Shown one piece after another: positions 11,556 to 23,984 of a stretch of 64,000 bases of DNA (the first letter of the stretch is position 1; the number at the start of each line of letters is the position of its first letter). The translations under genes and the position numbers were made by a program. Origin of the DNA: Asparagopsis taxiformis (lineage: Eukaryota; Rhodophyta; Florideophyceae; Bonnemaisoniales; Bonnemaisoniaceae); NCBI GenBank assembly GCA_030407315.1, contig JALQPE010002235.1, positions 1-64,000 of the forward strand, written 5' to 3'. Under the pieces are notes generated by a model. It ran no database searches and was not told the DNA's origin. It worked only from the letters and a program-made list of their open reading frames with translations.

Positions 11556-14500
11556 AGATATTTTGCAGTAAAATCACGTTGAAGAACTCGTTGTGCGCAT
11601 CGGTGTGGGGAGAGTTCACTTCCAGCGCGATTGACGATAGTCGAGCGTTTGTCGAGAACGACAGATAGTGGATATAGCGAAGCGGAAGAATGGTAGCGTG
11701 GATGTCGGGGCACTGAAAATGTACCCCACCATTCCATCCACGACTGCTTCACTATCATTCCGCAACGACGAATGCACCACTATTGGCTCCATCAGAATCT
11801 CAATAATGTGCGTTGAACGATATGAACTCTACTGCAACATGCATTTCCTCGTAAGCAAGTACATGCATTTTCACCTCCCATCACTCGAGCTTTCGAACCG
11901 TTCGCTATCTGCTCCAATGGAAGCGCCATCGGTGAAAATCCTGGAATGCGGTCTGTGCTTGCGCCCACTGGTGCCAATATCGCAGGTAGAACGACTTTTG
12001 GGGCAAACGGCGGAATGACCGTGACGGGGCACGGGGTAAGGGATGTGTTGAGGACGCTACAGTCGCTGGACAATGCAAAGGGTATTGGGCAAACCGCAGT
12101 GACTGGAGATAGCGGTGCGGATAAGGCGGGGCATCCGAATTTGTCGATGGCATCAGGGGCGCAATAGTCGAGTGCATGAGGCGGAAAAGTGGCGAGGCTG
12201 TTGGTCATAGTATGGCGCAACGATGAGAAATCGCAAATTGGGAAGATGAACAGTGATGAAGAACCCATCATTTGAGTATTTCAGGTGACAAGAATGCGCC
12301 GGCAACAAGGGATTTCACATGGGATGACTGGTTTCTCGGCCACAGAGGCGTTCCTAGAAAGGGTAGCGCATATGATCGTGTTGTTGGTAAAAGTTGTAGT
12401 CATGTTTATTGACATACGTATGAAATGGGCGAGATACGATTCCGTTGATGTGCGATTTGTTGGTGAAACAAATGTCACCAAATGTGGTCTTGTGTCTGAG
12501 CGAACAAGTGCAGGTGCAGGACAGTTGCAACTTATCAAAACCATTCGCGCCCAAGATGTCCAGGACTCGTCAATGTCAGTGAACATATTCCACAGTATTC
12601 TACGCGGAGTGCAAGCAAAAAATCGATACCACTCGCCATAATGGAACGTCACGTGCCCTATTGGCAGCCACCCGTACCCCGCTCCATTTCATCGACGCCA
12701 CGAACGCCCATCGGTAATCGATGAGTCGCACATCTCGACAGTAGACATGTCCAGAAACAGCAACTGCAACCACCCAACTCGATCGCATTTGCCCCCTCTT
12801 GGACATGACACAGATCACTGCGCTTGCTGTATCGACATGCAAAACAACCAGCCCGTAGACATCACGCAGTGCAGTTGCATGCTGCCACATCGCCCGATCG
12901 GATGCCCCCAACGGCAGTCGGCGACGACCGTTCAGACGCGCCTTCTCGCATCGTGGGTCTGTCTCTGTTTCAAACTGCGCCTGATACAAGCTGAGACACA
13001 GCTACGCGCAACATGGCTGCACGCAATGGAAACGGTCAGTGTTTGGCGATGGAATTTCCGCAGTGATGGGCTGTCGATCATGTAGCAATCGGTACGCCCA
13101 CTGCATGGCGACGGCGGGATGTTGATGCGAGCGTCGGGTGCGCCATTGCGGGTGTGACTGAGACTCGATGGTTTGGTGCAGTGTGTAGCATGCGAGTATC
13201 GATGAGCGGGTCGAGTTGGTCGCGAGTCGTCCGATGGCGAGCGGTGTTTGGACAGCTGTCGGGAATTGAATCGAGCGAGTGCATCGAGTGGTAGAGAAAT
13301 TGGATGGTTTGTGCGCATTGCTGGCGCGTTCCAAGTTGGTGGGGCACGGGGACTGTGGCATGTGCGAATGGGAATGCGACAAGTCTGTGCATCTGGAGAT
13401 CGTATGTTGAGATATCGAGAGCGGTGTTTGTGGTATTATCTACAAGAGTAGGTGTGGCGCAGGACCGACAGTTGGAGAAGAGCGGAAACAGAGTGTGAGT
13501 GCGTGTAGCTGGGAAGAGCGCAGAATGAAGGAGGGAACAGAACAGGTTTGTAGAAACGATTGGGAATGCGATTGTGGGGGGTAGGAAGCGGCTGGAAACC
13601 GGTGCAAGTGCTGACCCTTTGATGCACCTCTCTACTATGTTTATTATTGCACAGAAACGGAACTATGTGATAGATAGATGGGAGGTAGTGTATGAAACGT
13701 TGTAGGTATGGGTAGAGTGTGTAATGGTGCGCTGTAGCAGCCGGCCTCATCGTCAAGTAGAGCCACTGAGAACGCGCAATAGAACATCGGACTCGGAAAA
13801 TGCGCTCGTGTACAAGTTAGTATCGATACTTGGTCGGATTATTGCTTGCTGATGGAGGGAAACGCAGTGGACATACTGCGATGAATTTCGCTATTTGTGG
13901 GATATCAGAAGCAATAGTCACACTGTATTGTACTTTTCCCGCGACGTTGCATACGTGTGAGAGCTCATTCCAGAAATATGTAAAATGAAATACTGAATCT
14001 GTATGCATGAACGCTCAGGTGTGAGAGCAACTTGGTACCCGAGGGTACTCCGATGGACAGCGCGATCGATTTCAGCCGAATTGAATTACTTGTGAAAGTG
14101 TGTGAAAGTTTGGGCAGAAATAAGTGGGAAAGTATAGAAACTGTAAATAATGTGAAATATTTGGCGACTTGAATTGGCACACTGAGATGCTGCCATACAC
14201 TACTCAATCCGTGTTAACGATGAGGGCAACTGTCTACCTTTTCTCAATCGCTGCCGGCTCGGCGACGGGCCAGTCAAGTAGTGGTTGTGTTAATTGCTGT
14301 AATTGTGTTCCTGTAATGCTTTGTGATCATCCGACAATCCGTGCAGAGCGTCGAATCGTCACGAGTTCGTACTGCACGACAGTCGCTTCATTCTGATGTA
14401 CGCGTTCCCGACGCGTGGAAACGCACGTGTACGCTCGATACGGCGTCAAAGTTTACCTCTCAGCGTTGTGGCGACAGATGGAGAGTGCGGTAGTGTTCGG

Positions 14501-15640
14501 GTGCAGTTGCTGACGGATTCCGGCGTGCATGGGACAAGTTCATGTGATTGTGTGTGCGTCGCGTCGGGAACATGTGGCATGTGCCAGTCGTATGTATGCA
14601 ACGCGCTTTGACTATTTGGAGCAACCATATCTGAAGATGTACGTCAACTGCGTCATATGACTGATATGTGTGCTGATTTCGTTGTGGCAACACTTGCATT
14701 TGTCAGTTTGTACACTGAACACTTGCGAGTGCGTGATCCATGTCTGGTACACCACGCTGTGCAGTACGTTCCATCCGTGACTCATGCGCAGATACGTCCA
14801 CTCCTCAGCTATTTCCACATCCGATCCGATTGGCCTCTTTAAACTTGTCGCACTAATTCAAATAATTGAACATCGTAACTAGTTCAATAATCCTTGTTCG
14901 AGGACGTATCGTTTATTCCACTTTCCTTTGCACCAGTCTCCTTCCCAGTGCCGTAACAGCGTCCAGTTTGTGTCATATGATACTACACCACAAACAATGA
15001 ACGCGTTGACTAGACAGAAGCAGCCGTGGCACTCACTCAGCAAATGTTGATCATTTTCATTGTGTCCACAATCGTCACCCATGCCCCGTATTGTCACAGA
15101 TATTCCATGCCCAACAATGGTTCATCCACTGTCCACGGGTCTGATCGCTGCGCTGCTTCACACGGCCGACTACAGTGTCCTACAATGCCTCTCCTTCCAC
15201 GACAGGAGGGCGCTTATCACGACACGCGGGGCTGTAGACTATGATTCGTGGCGCAGCTTGTGCCAGATGCTGAACACGATGCAGCATGATTGCAACCGGT
15301 GTTTCCAAGCAACGACTCTCTACCATCTTGGGCCACAAATTTAATCCACTTAAAATGTCGATTCGACTCCCGAAAACTACCAGACATTTCACACAGTCGT
15401 CTTCGACACCACTGCTGGGGAATCCTTGCCCTCCGCTTCACCGACTCGTCATCTACCAGCACTCACCCCTTCCCTGCCCCTGTTCTATCCGTCCTGTCCA
15501 ACGGCTGCAATTCGCGATCCTTGGCTCAGCTCTGGCTTCCGGACACTGTAGGATCTGCATCAACATATTCTGTTTGGGTATGATTGGCTGCCACTTGGCA
15601 GATGATCATTGCACACAACACATGCTACTCTTTGAATTGA
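11556..15640 (+). repeat. Beta spacer, copy 1 (between G1 and G2)
   Basis: The 4.1-kb stretch is closely repeated at 35977-40030 and, as far as the window goes, at 62124-64000. It follows a TIR-b gene each time, and copies 1 and 2 lead into a class I gene. It holds a decayed TIR-tail relic (12020-12235), then several short open frames on both strands that differ between copies mainly by amino-acid-changing substitutions and frameshifts. I treat these as non-coding. A segment at 13620-13790 resembles part of the alpha spacers, including TTTATTATTGCACAG. I see no RNA gene or intact mobile element. Confidence 0.75.
12020..12235 (+). pseudogene. Relic of a TIR-gene C-terminus in beta spacer 1
   Basis: The plus strand encodes GVRDVLRTLQSL and later SGADKAGHP, then after a one-base loss FVDGIRGAIVECMRR. 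Compare the C-terminus of G5: GIGDVLKALQSL, SEGEKAGQRRFVEEI and AIVEAKKR, with the same spacing. The homology covers only the last 65 or so codons of the family. It indicates that a further family member once ended here and has been eroded or deleted. The copies at 36440-36655 and 62584-62827 are the same relic. Confidence 0.6.
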
Positions 15641-15932
15641 TGACAACAATGCGGACATTTCTATTCCGGTCTACACGTGGACATTGCACCGTATCTCAAG
15701 TGGGAAACTTTGACGTCATCGTCATTCCCACAACCTCAACGTCAGTCCCGTCCTCTGCAACTCTGCAACTCTGCGCGCCGCCGACTCTTCCACTCTCGTA
15801 TCACCGAAACACCCTCCGCTACCGCTTCTGCCTCTAGCTCTCCACTCGATCTATTTGCTCTATTCGTTCCAACCGTCTCCTCTACTAACGCTCTTCTCGC
15901 TCTCTCCACTGTCTTCACACACGCATCGCACC
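15641..15932 (+). promoter_or_regulatory. Class I promoter and leader of G2
   Basis: The flank matches those of G1 and G5. It contains CACGTG at 15674-15679 and, 37 bases on, the perfect palindrome TGACGTCA at 15711-15718. A C/T-rich leader then runs to ACCATGG. No clear TATA box is visible. The pair of palindromes upstream of an intronless gene suggests bZIP or bHLH-type control, but this is inference from consensus only. Confidence 0.55.
15711..15718. promoter_or_regulatory. CRE-type palindrome TGACGTCA upstream of G2
   Basis: This is a perfect 8-base palindrome, the classic binding site of CREB/ATF and related bZIP factors. It lies 215 bases before the G2 ATG. The same site is present at the same place upstream of G5 (40109-40116) and with its first base changed upstream of G1 (6956-6963). 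It is absent from the class II flanks I compared. Confidence 0.45.
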
Positions 15933-18900
15933 ATGGGTAAATGCTTCTCTCGACCAAACCCCTCTGTTCCCAATCCTGCAACCTCCGCTCCACCGTCTAA
16001 CCAAGCTCCTGTTTCCAGCGACCCAAGCCAACCGACGCCTCAGCCGACCACCGACTCTCCCGCCGCGTCCTCCACATCAGCCACTGCACTGCCCGTCTCG
16101 CCAGCACCTCCGACGTCCTCCCCACCGTCACAGTCCTCTCCAGCCCAATCTGCTTCTCTAGCCCCGCTTGCTATCCCCCGAGTACACGTCGTCCACAGAT
16201 CGGACTATGTCCCGTCTATTCTGCCCCCGATACTCGATCTGTCACCATCCTCCACCACCCCCGAGAGTGTTGTGAAGCGCGCCCTTCTGTCTGATGACCG
16301 ATCGCAAAGCTCTATCGTACTTGTTGGTATGGGCGGAGCAGGGAAGACAACCATTCTGTGCGCTCTTAGTGGTGACAGCGAGGTCATGGACAAACACTAT
16401 GATGGTGTGTGGTTTTTTGAGCTTGGTCACGACATTACGCTCTCCTCGTTTATCCGTCATCTAGAAACATTTGTGAAATCGACGCTCCCAGACGTTTCAG
16501 ATGATTTCATAGAAATGGCCGCCTCTGAGGACACGCACCGCACGATGATTACTAAGCTCATGCAACGTCTAGGGACGAAACATTACCTGTTGCTTTTTGA
16601 CGATGTTTGGGATGTCAATGCAAATGTGTACAACTTGGTGTGTGCAATGAACAAAGCTGTGCAAACCAATCCTAACTCATCGTTGAAGATGCTGACATCG
16701 ACAAGAAGCAGGGATATAGCTGATGGCCTTCGTACCTTTACTGTATCAATCAACCCCGAAGAATTAGACACCGACAAGACTCTCCGCATATTCTGCCACC
16801 ATGCACGCATTGAAACTTCCGATGTCTCGTCACTCTCACCTCAGAACCAAGACGCGCTGAACAGCATTATCGAAACATGTGCTGGACTACCACTTGCATT
16901 GAGTGTTGCTGGCTCTGGAGTGAGGCAGCAGATGGACCCAAGCTCGAGTGTGTGTGACGAGAGTGCTTTTGGTCTGTACTGGGAGCGATTGAAAACGAAG
17001 CCTGGACAAGTTGCTGGTGCAGAACATGGAGATGGGCACAAAGGCCTGACCATTGCACTAGAGACGAGTGTACAGTTTCTCGAGGAGAGGTGGGAGTCGA
17101 CGAAGAAGACAAAAGAACTGGATGATAAGCTCGGTGCCAGAGACATGTTTCGGTCGTTGTGCATCATGGAGAAGCAGATGACTCTGCCAGTGTGTGTGAT
17201 TGAGCGACTGTGGAGAGTGAGTGATGTGGAGGCTGGAGTGATGATGTTATCACGAAACGGTCTAGTATCGGAAGTTCGAGAGAGGGCGAAGGGGTAGTGG
17301 GGGTGCGTATGCACGACTTGGTGTTGGACCTAAGTGTGAAGATGAGTGAGGGAGAAGGTGGGATGATGAAGTGGCATGGGAGGCTAGTTGATTCATTCGA
17401 AATGTCTGGGAATGGGAGGAACGGAGAGAATGAGATCGAAGAAGAAGAATGGTGGAAGCTGAAGAAGACGGAGAGCGAGAAGTACATGAGGGAGCATGTG
17501 ATTCGACACCTGCTCGGAGCTGGTCGCATCAATGAGGCGGTGAAGTTGTTGACGGATTATCGCTGGATCGAAGAGATGAACAAGGGTGAAGAGCGACCGG
17601 CGTTTCGCAAGGTAATCGGCGAGGTCGAGATGTTGCGAAAGTATCTAGAAGAAGAGGAAGAGAAGACGGAGAGTGTGAGAAGAATAGTGCGCGATTTTGC
17701 TGTTGTCGTGAGAGCAATGGAACTGTGCTTGATACCACACTGTATGAAGAATCGAGAAGAATGTACGTATCAACTATTTGGGCGACTACGAGATGTTGTG
17801 AGCGAGAGTGGAATAGTCGAGGGAATAGTTGATAGTATAGAGCGATATGGGGAGCGGCCTTGGGCTCGTTGTGGGCCTGGGGTGCTGGAGGGTGGGAGGA
17901 GCGGGTTGAGACGTGTACTAAAGCTGGAGGGCGATGGGAAATGCATGTGTGTTGGTACGGGGGGAGAAGTTATTGTGGGGGGTGGAAAGGGGAGATATGG
18001 GTGTTAGATGGAGGTGATGGGACGGGAAAGAAGACTCTAGTTGGTCACGAAGATTGCCCTGTCGTGGCTGTATTTTTCGACCGCAATACGGGGCTGATGT
18101 ATTCGTGCAATCGTACCGGGCAAGTTACGATATGGAAGAACGAAGAGAAATGGCGAACGATGCAAGTGGAACTAGAAGACCAAGAATGGATCGAATGCAT
18201 GCAAGTGTTACCATCGTTTCAGAAAGTTGTTCTGGGTACTGGTAAAGGACGACTATTAGTGATGTACATACCAAGCAGGAGCGTAGTTCGAACCATCGCC
18301 GCGCATGATGATGAAGTAGCTTCGCTGGCAATCAGAAGAAAGGAAGATGTGATGGTGTCTGGGTCCTCGGATGGAACCATTCGTGCATGGGATATAGAAA
18401 TTTTGGAGGACAACGGTGCCGTGTTCGAGGGGCACGCAAAAGGGTTGCGTGGCGTGGCGTTGAGCGCTGATGGAAGACTTTTAGCTTCAGGGTCGAGGGA
18501 TGGATGTGTAAAACTTTGGGACGTGCAGAGTGGTGAGCAACTATGGGCATCACCAGACGGACATCACAGTTGGGCGACTTGTGTTATGCTCAGTGAAGAT
18601 GGGCGCTTGCTATATTCGGCGACCTACGGGAAAATAAGCGTATGGCAGGTGAGCGACAATGGTCGAGTCGTGTCACTGGTAGACACTTTCCCCGATACGT
18701 CGATACATGGCATCAAGTCGTTGTGGCTAGTGGATGGTTCGGAACTGTTCGCGTTGCGTGGGAACCGAGTGCAAGTTTGGGATGTTCAAGAAGTCAGCAG
18801 CAGCGACGATTCCGACAATATGTTTCTCCCGGGGATAAACCGATTCGCTGTTTCGGAGGATGGGTCAACAATGTTGACGTTCAATTATCGGTCGAGGCAG

Positions 18901-20090
18901 ATGGAGATACGGAACGTGTGTGACGTGTCAGAGCGCATCGATCGCGTTATTTCGAGTGTCACAATTTCCAATTTCCATTGGCCTGAATCACTCGCTGTGT
19001 CGAACGACCAGCGAATCGTCGCATATTCTCTAGAGAATAGTTGTTATGTATACATCATTGACAGCCGGAATGGAAATGTTGTCCGTTCGCTCTCTGAACT
19101 TGAGGATTGGGCGTTTTCGTTGACATCTGTTAAACGGGATGCCCGATTGAACTCCTCTAGATCTGGTGCCTCGAGCAGAATGACACAAGGAAATCTGAAG
19201 CGTGGTATTAGGACACTGTTGCTCAGTTCCGACGATAGCGTTGTTTCAGCTTATGCAGCCGCAAACCTGAACATATTTCGCTGGAAATCGGCAGCTGCCC
19301 ATACGAAGTCAATGTCTTGGAACGCGTCGTCGGGAGAGCCCATCGACGAAGCACAGCTGGACGGTGATAGGAATGCAATGGACAGCACGTCAACTCCACG
19401 CTTGGTGTGCAACAATGAGTTCGACGGATTATCCTTCGGATATCCGCCGAATGTGAAATACGATCAAGGCGACTTATCTGTCACTATAGCCACCATGGAG
19501 GGTAATGTGCTTGGAGCCCATTACATTGCTGATTCATCTCGATTATATCTTTTAACACGAGAGAGGGGTATGTGCTACATTGATCTAGTCACTGAGAGTA
19601 CCTAACTCCCATCGTGCGACGAACCTCACCCTACACCGCTCCTCTGCCAAACCCCATTCAACCCCATCACAGATCACAGACACCAAAGCAGATGAAGTCT
19701 ACGAAGTCCTCATCAGCCACACCGGTGCTGACAAGTTCACCATCGCCTTGCCGTTTTCCAAGCTACTCGTCACACTCGGATGACTGTAGAGACAAGAACA
19801 CGCTGTTCAAAGTTGTGAACGATAGTGGGGAGAATTTGTTTTTGGTGAAAGGGTTTCTGGAGCGTATGGTGGATGAGCGCGAATATGAATTTCGTGATGT
19901 GCTGCAAGTTCTACAGTCGCTGAGGGGGGTGACTGGTATCGAGAACGAGGCGAAAGTGACGAATGGAAAGAAGGAAGAAGAGAAGGCGGCGCACGTGCAA
20001 TTTATCGAGAAGATCGGGGATGCGATTGTGGAGGCGATGGATCGTCTGAAGAATGGGCGAGCTTCGGGTCCTAATAGTGCGCGTGGGTAA
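15933..20090 (+). pseudogene. G2: NB-ARC-WD40-TIR pseudogene (class I, TIR-a, TIR deleted)
   Basis: The start is the ATG at 15933 (MGKCFS, ACCATGG context) rather than an upstream in-frame codon at 15855, because the aligned G1 and G5 begin here. NB-ARC is intact as far as the linker: GMGGAGKTT, FDDVW, STRSRD and GLPLA. Lesions are a one-base loss near 17285, a one-base loss in the G-rich junction near 17980, a CAA-to-TAA stop at 19603-19605 just before the TIR, and a 224-base deletion at about 19782. The deletion is judged against G6 54236-54459 and removes most of the TIR, including the conserved Glu. WD40 from 18000 to 19600 is open. A start at 17941 (ATG in the WD40 frame) would give a 554-residue WD40-only protein. 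Confidence 0.85.
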
Positions 20091-23000
20091 GAAATAGTAG
20101 AGTGAAAGATAGAAAGATGATAAAGGAATGTTCAAAATGAAAAAAAGTGTGATGGAGGATGCAGGTTGGAGTAGTAGTAGTGCTGGAATTTATTAAGCTT
20201 TGGTTGAAACGGACGAGCTGCAATGATGACAATATGTGATACAGACGTTACGTTTTCAAATGCAGCGCGACCGCTATACGAGATGTTGGCTTCGGTTTGG
20301 GTGAATGCTGTCAAGACTGTCGTTACAGACCGGGGGTCGATACGTGCACGTGATGATTTCGTACGTAGGCTGGAAACAGGCAGCCAGTTGACGTATACGG
20401 TGCACCTCGCAGCGTTTCGGATTTCACACCCATCATGGTACGCACTGGCTTCAGTACACATCTTCACAAACGGCGCGAGCAACAGTCGACCATGATCAGT
20501 CACACCTACGTGCGCTCCGACACAGCGAACATCCCTGCACCAGGCACAACTGTGTGTTCGACATGTGGAACAATCAATCGCTAGAAGTCAGGAAGTGCTT
20601 GCGAGGTTGAGACTGCTACACGAGACGTATGCGCTGTTTGCAGACAACAATTGACAATGTTGCGGCCATCGGCGCCATGTCGGGGGATGGATTTTCAGTT
20701 GGGATGGCGCAGGGATGGAAACTGGCGTGCAGGTTGTCGGAACATGATGGGCGCACCTCGATGGACGCAAAGCGGAGTTGGTCGAGATGTGTACGACGAT
20801 TGAGCTGACGCGGACTGGTCACTCGGGTGTACAGTGCGATTCCAAGCCAAAGCGATTGTGAAAATATGAAAACTGAGTGTGAAATGTTTGGAAACTCCAA
20901 TTGACACTGACATCAAACCATACACTACCGAACATCACAAGAGTGTCGAATCGACACCATCGCAGCAGACGCTTCGCGTTGTCGTGCGCACTCCCCAGAG
21001 TTGCAGTCCGTGTTTGTGCCAAAGCGTTGTCGCGACTGCGGTAGCGCTCGACAGCAATTGTTGTCGTTGCCCATGATAGTGGATGCGAATTTTCTGCGTG
21101 TGCGCAGCAAGAGAGCGCGACAGTGTGTACACTGTACTGGTCGTGCGAGCCGCCGCGTCGCGTCAGCACCACCATGTGCGACGCGATAATAGTGCCGAGG
21201 CGAAGTGCTTGGACAATTTGTTTTACCATGGAGTACGTCTGAGTGCGCGCACCGGTTGCGTCACACGACTGAATGTGTTGGTTGTGGCCGCTGAGTGTTG
21301 ATGTCATTGTGCCGCTGCACGCGTTTCTCAGGTTCTGCACTACGACACTTGCGATTGCGTGATCCATTCCATGCCACACTCTATTCCACCAACTCATTGT
21401 TAGATACATTCGCTGTTAAACTAGTTTAGTTCCACATACGCTACGCACACTCTATTCATACTTGTAGCCTGACGTATCCAATAATTGTTGTTCGGGACCG
21501 GATCGACTGTCTGAACTGCACCAGCACCATTGCTCTTCCGAGTACTACGACTGCGCGAAATTTACAACCACATGGTACTAGACTGCAAACATAGATGGCG
21601 TTCAATGTGTAGCAGCTTCTTTCAGTAGTACCTGCTCTGTAGATGTCAGAAGAGGTGAAAGATAAGGGCAGTGCAAAGGGAGGGAGTAGAACACGTTTGT
21701 AGACGAGATTGAGAACACGATCGTGGAGACCGGGATGCGTCTGGAAACCAGCAGAGGTGCTGATCCGTTGACGCACCCCGCAAATACATTTATTACTGTG
21801 CAGCGACGATTAGTAGAGGGGCAAGTCGTGGAATGCGTATGGAATTTTGTGGTACATAGATTGGAGGTAGTGTAACGTTGTAGGGATGGGTAGAGTGTGC
21901 ACCAGTGTGCTATACCAGCCAACCTCATCGTCGTGTAGCGCTACGAAGCATGTGCAGCAGAACAGTGCCCTCGGACAATGCGCCCGTCTTCAAGTTGTGA
22001 GTAGCCTTGCTTGGTTGGATTACTGCTTACAGAATGGAACAGATATCCACCTACGACGGCCGCTGGCGCAAATAAAGCGAAGGGATGTGGAACGTCATGT
22101 CGGTCAAAGTGCCCGTGTATGTGCAAACTACACTAGCCGGGGATGATTGTCAAGTGGTTATCCACTCCACTCCGCATGCAGAGATGTGAAATCTGTCCCG
22201 AAATTGTAGTCACCAAATGGATCAGTAGTGGACTTGGAATATTGCTGAAGACGAGCGCAACGCAGGTCGCAAACTACGCATGGGAACAACCAAGTTATTG
22301 CTGCATGATATCCCGCACAAATTAATTTCCTACCGCCTCACAACCTGTGTCGGACGCACGGGCTGAACGCAAACGATATGTCAGTACCCAAATGCAGTCA
22401 CAGGATGAAGAATCATTCCCTCTAGTAGAACTCCAGCACAACAGTGTAGGATAGATTTTGCGAGCGGAATTTGAAGCTGTAGATTCTGTTCAGCTGTGGA
22501 CTGCGAGTTGATCAGGTGATGGATGCTGCATACGGAGGGGGCGCTGTGAATGCAGTCATCGAGCGCAACATGGCAGCATGTTTAGGTTGCGATTGGAAGG
22601 GATTTGGCGCCATTGTCAACGCCTGTTTCGTGTTTGGAACAATCGGAAAGTGGCCACACTGGACGACTTGAGCTCGAGTGGTGGTAGTGTTGTCTGAACT
22701 TGGGGAGGGCGGTGCTGGATCGGCAGTCAACGCTTGCTATTGCCCCCGCGCGGGTGCAACAGTTGGTTCGAACGAGTACACTATGCGCTGCATTTGGCGG
22801 TAGTGTACGAATGATACACCATGGCATGACACAGTGTACATGAACCGTGGTCCGGGTGTACTTTCTGTATGGCACTTGTTCTACCTTGAAACACGTCGAA
22901 TAGATATAGAGCGTGTATAGTGTCCGCAAACAGGATATGGACACGTGGACGACACCCGACACGTTGTATTGGCCTCATTAGGGCGCATGAATCGGGGTAG

Positions 23001-23669
23001 AGATATTTTCCCCTACCGCCAGTTTTGCAGATGAATTTCGGGCGCCTCGTCCTCCTCGAAATACACGTGTATATTCGATGCCAGCAAGGCACTATTTCGT
23101 CCCTCGACTCTCAACTGGCGGAGACAACATGCAACATCTCGTATCAGTCAATTTCTCTTGCTGTGATTCGCTGCCAGAGGCGTTGTCAAACTCGATCGGA
23201 GGCACGGAAAGTGCTTGCACCATGCCCCAGGCTTGGAACAGACCTCCTTTCATCGCGATAGATAGCTGAGATTCTAAAAGTCTACAACCAATGCCAATTT
23301 CTCCTACTTTCCATGGTAGGATGTACACCATCATCACCATTACCATTTCTCTGGATTCTCATGTCCTCAGCTCCGCTGAGCTCACAGCCTGCGTCTCGGC
23401 GTTAGTGTAAACTCAGACATAGAACTGTTTATCCTCAGCTATGGCCACCTGTCACACCCCGTGCACCCGCCAATAACCTTGAATGAGCACCACTCCTCCA
23501 AAGTAGTTTGTCCATTGTATTCAAGACGAGTTGGGTGTGGTAGACCACCGCCGACTGATACCGAGTTGGTAGCGACACGGCGCATGGCCAACAATATCAA
23601 TAATTTCAATTTAACCAAACATCATCTGCGGTTGCATTGCTGTCATCGCCCCCGCAGCTGAACTGAGCC
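20091..23669 (+). repeat. Alpha spacer, copy 1 (between G2 and G3)
   Basis: The stretch follows a TIR-a gene and leads into a class II gene, as do 28355-31307 and 54771-57467. The first 100 bases after the stop codon and the last 1.2 kb are nearly identical among copies, while the middle differs by large indels. Conserved landmarks are a segment near 21250 with GCACCGGTTGCGTCAC, a T-rich TTTATTACTGTGCAG near 21790 and a CACGTG at 23064-23069 upstream of G3. Short open frames occur on both strands but are not kept between copies. No RNA gene is apparent. Confidence 0.75.
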
Positions 23670-23984
23670 ATGCCGAGCTGTGCTGTGCCGACTGTTCGGG
23701 GAACTGAAACAATTGATACGGTACAGAACAGCGCCGAGTCGAGTCCGCTCTGCGATTATCGCTCCAACCCTCCGCATTCATTCATTCATCCGTCCGTCCG
23801 TCCGTTGTTTACGCTTTGCCAACCTGCGCAGAAACCCATAAACCCGTCCGTTCACCGTTCACCGCTCACCGCCTCCCGCTCACACACCCGTCAATCCCTT
23901 TCCGACCACGCTTTCCATCCATTCCGCCCGTCCGTATTCGCGACTGACATTCTTCTCTCCGTTCCCATTCCCACCTGCGTCGCC
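23670..23984 (+). promoter_or_regulatory. Class II leader of G3, open in frame with the gene
   Basis: Upstream of the chosen ATG (23985) the same frame is open back to an ATG at 23670, adding 105 codons rich in Ser, Pro and His. The DNA is C/T-rich with ATTC and CGTC tetranucleotide runs, which looks like leader rather than protein. In G7 the matching upstream ATG is ATA, so the downstream ATG is the better start. Indels among G3, G4 and G7 here nevertheless keep the frame, so an N-terminal extension cannot be ruled out. Confidence 0.45.

Noticed and set aside
22781..23092. 103-codon minus-strand frame present in all three alpha spacers (also 30592-30903 and 56737-57048).
   Set aside because: The few differences among copies all change amino acids, and an overlapping plus-strand frame is equally open. 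Conservation is explained by recent duplication.
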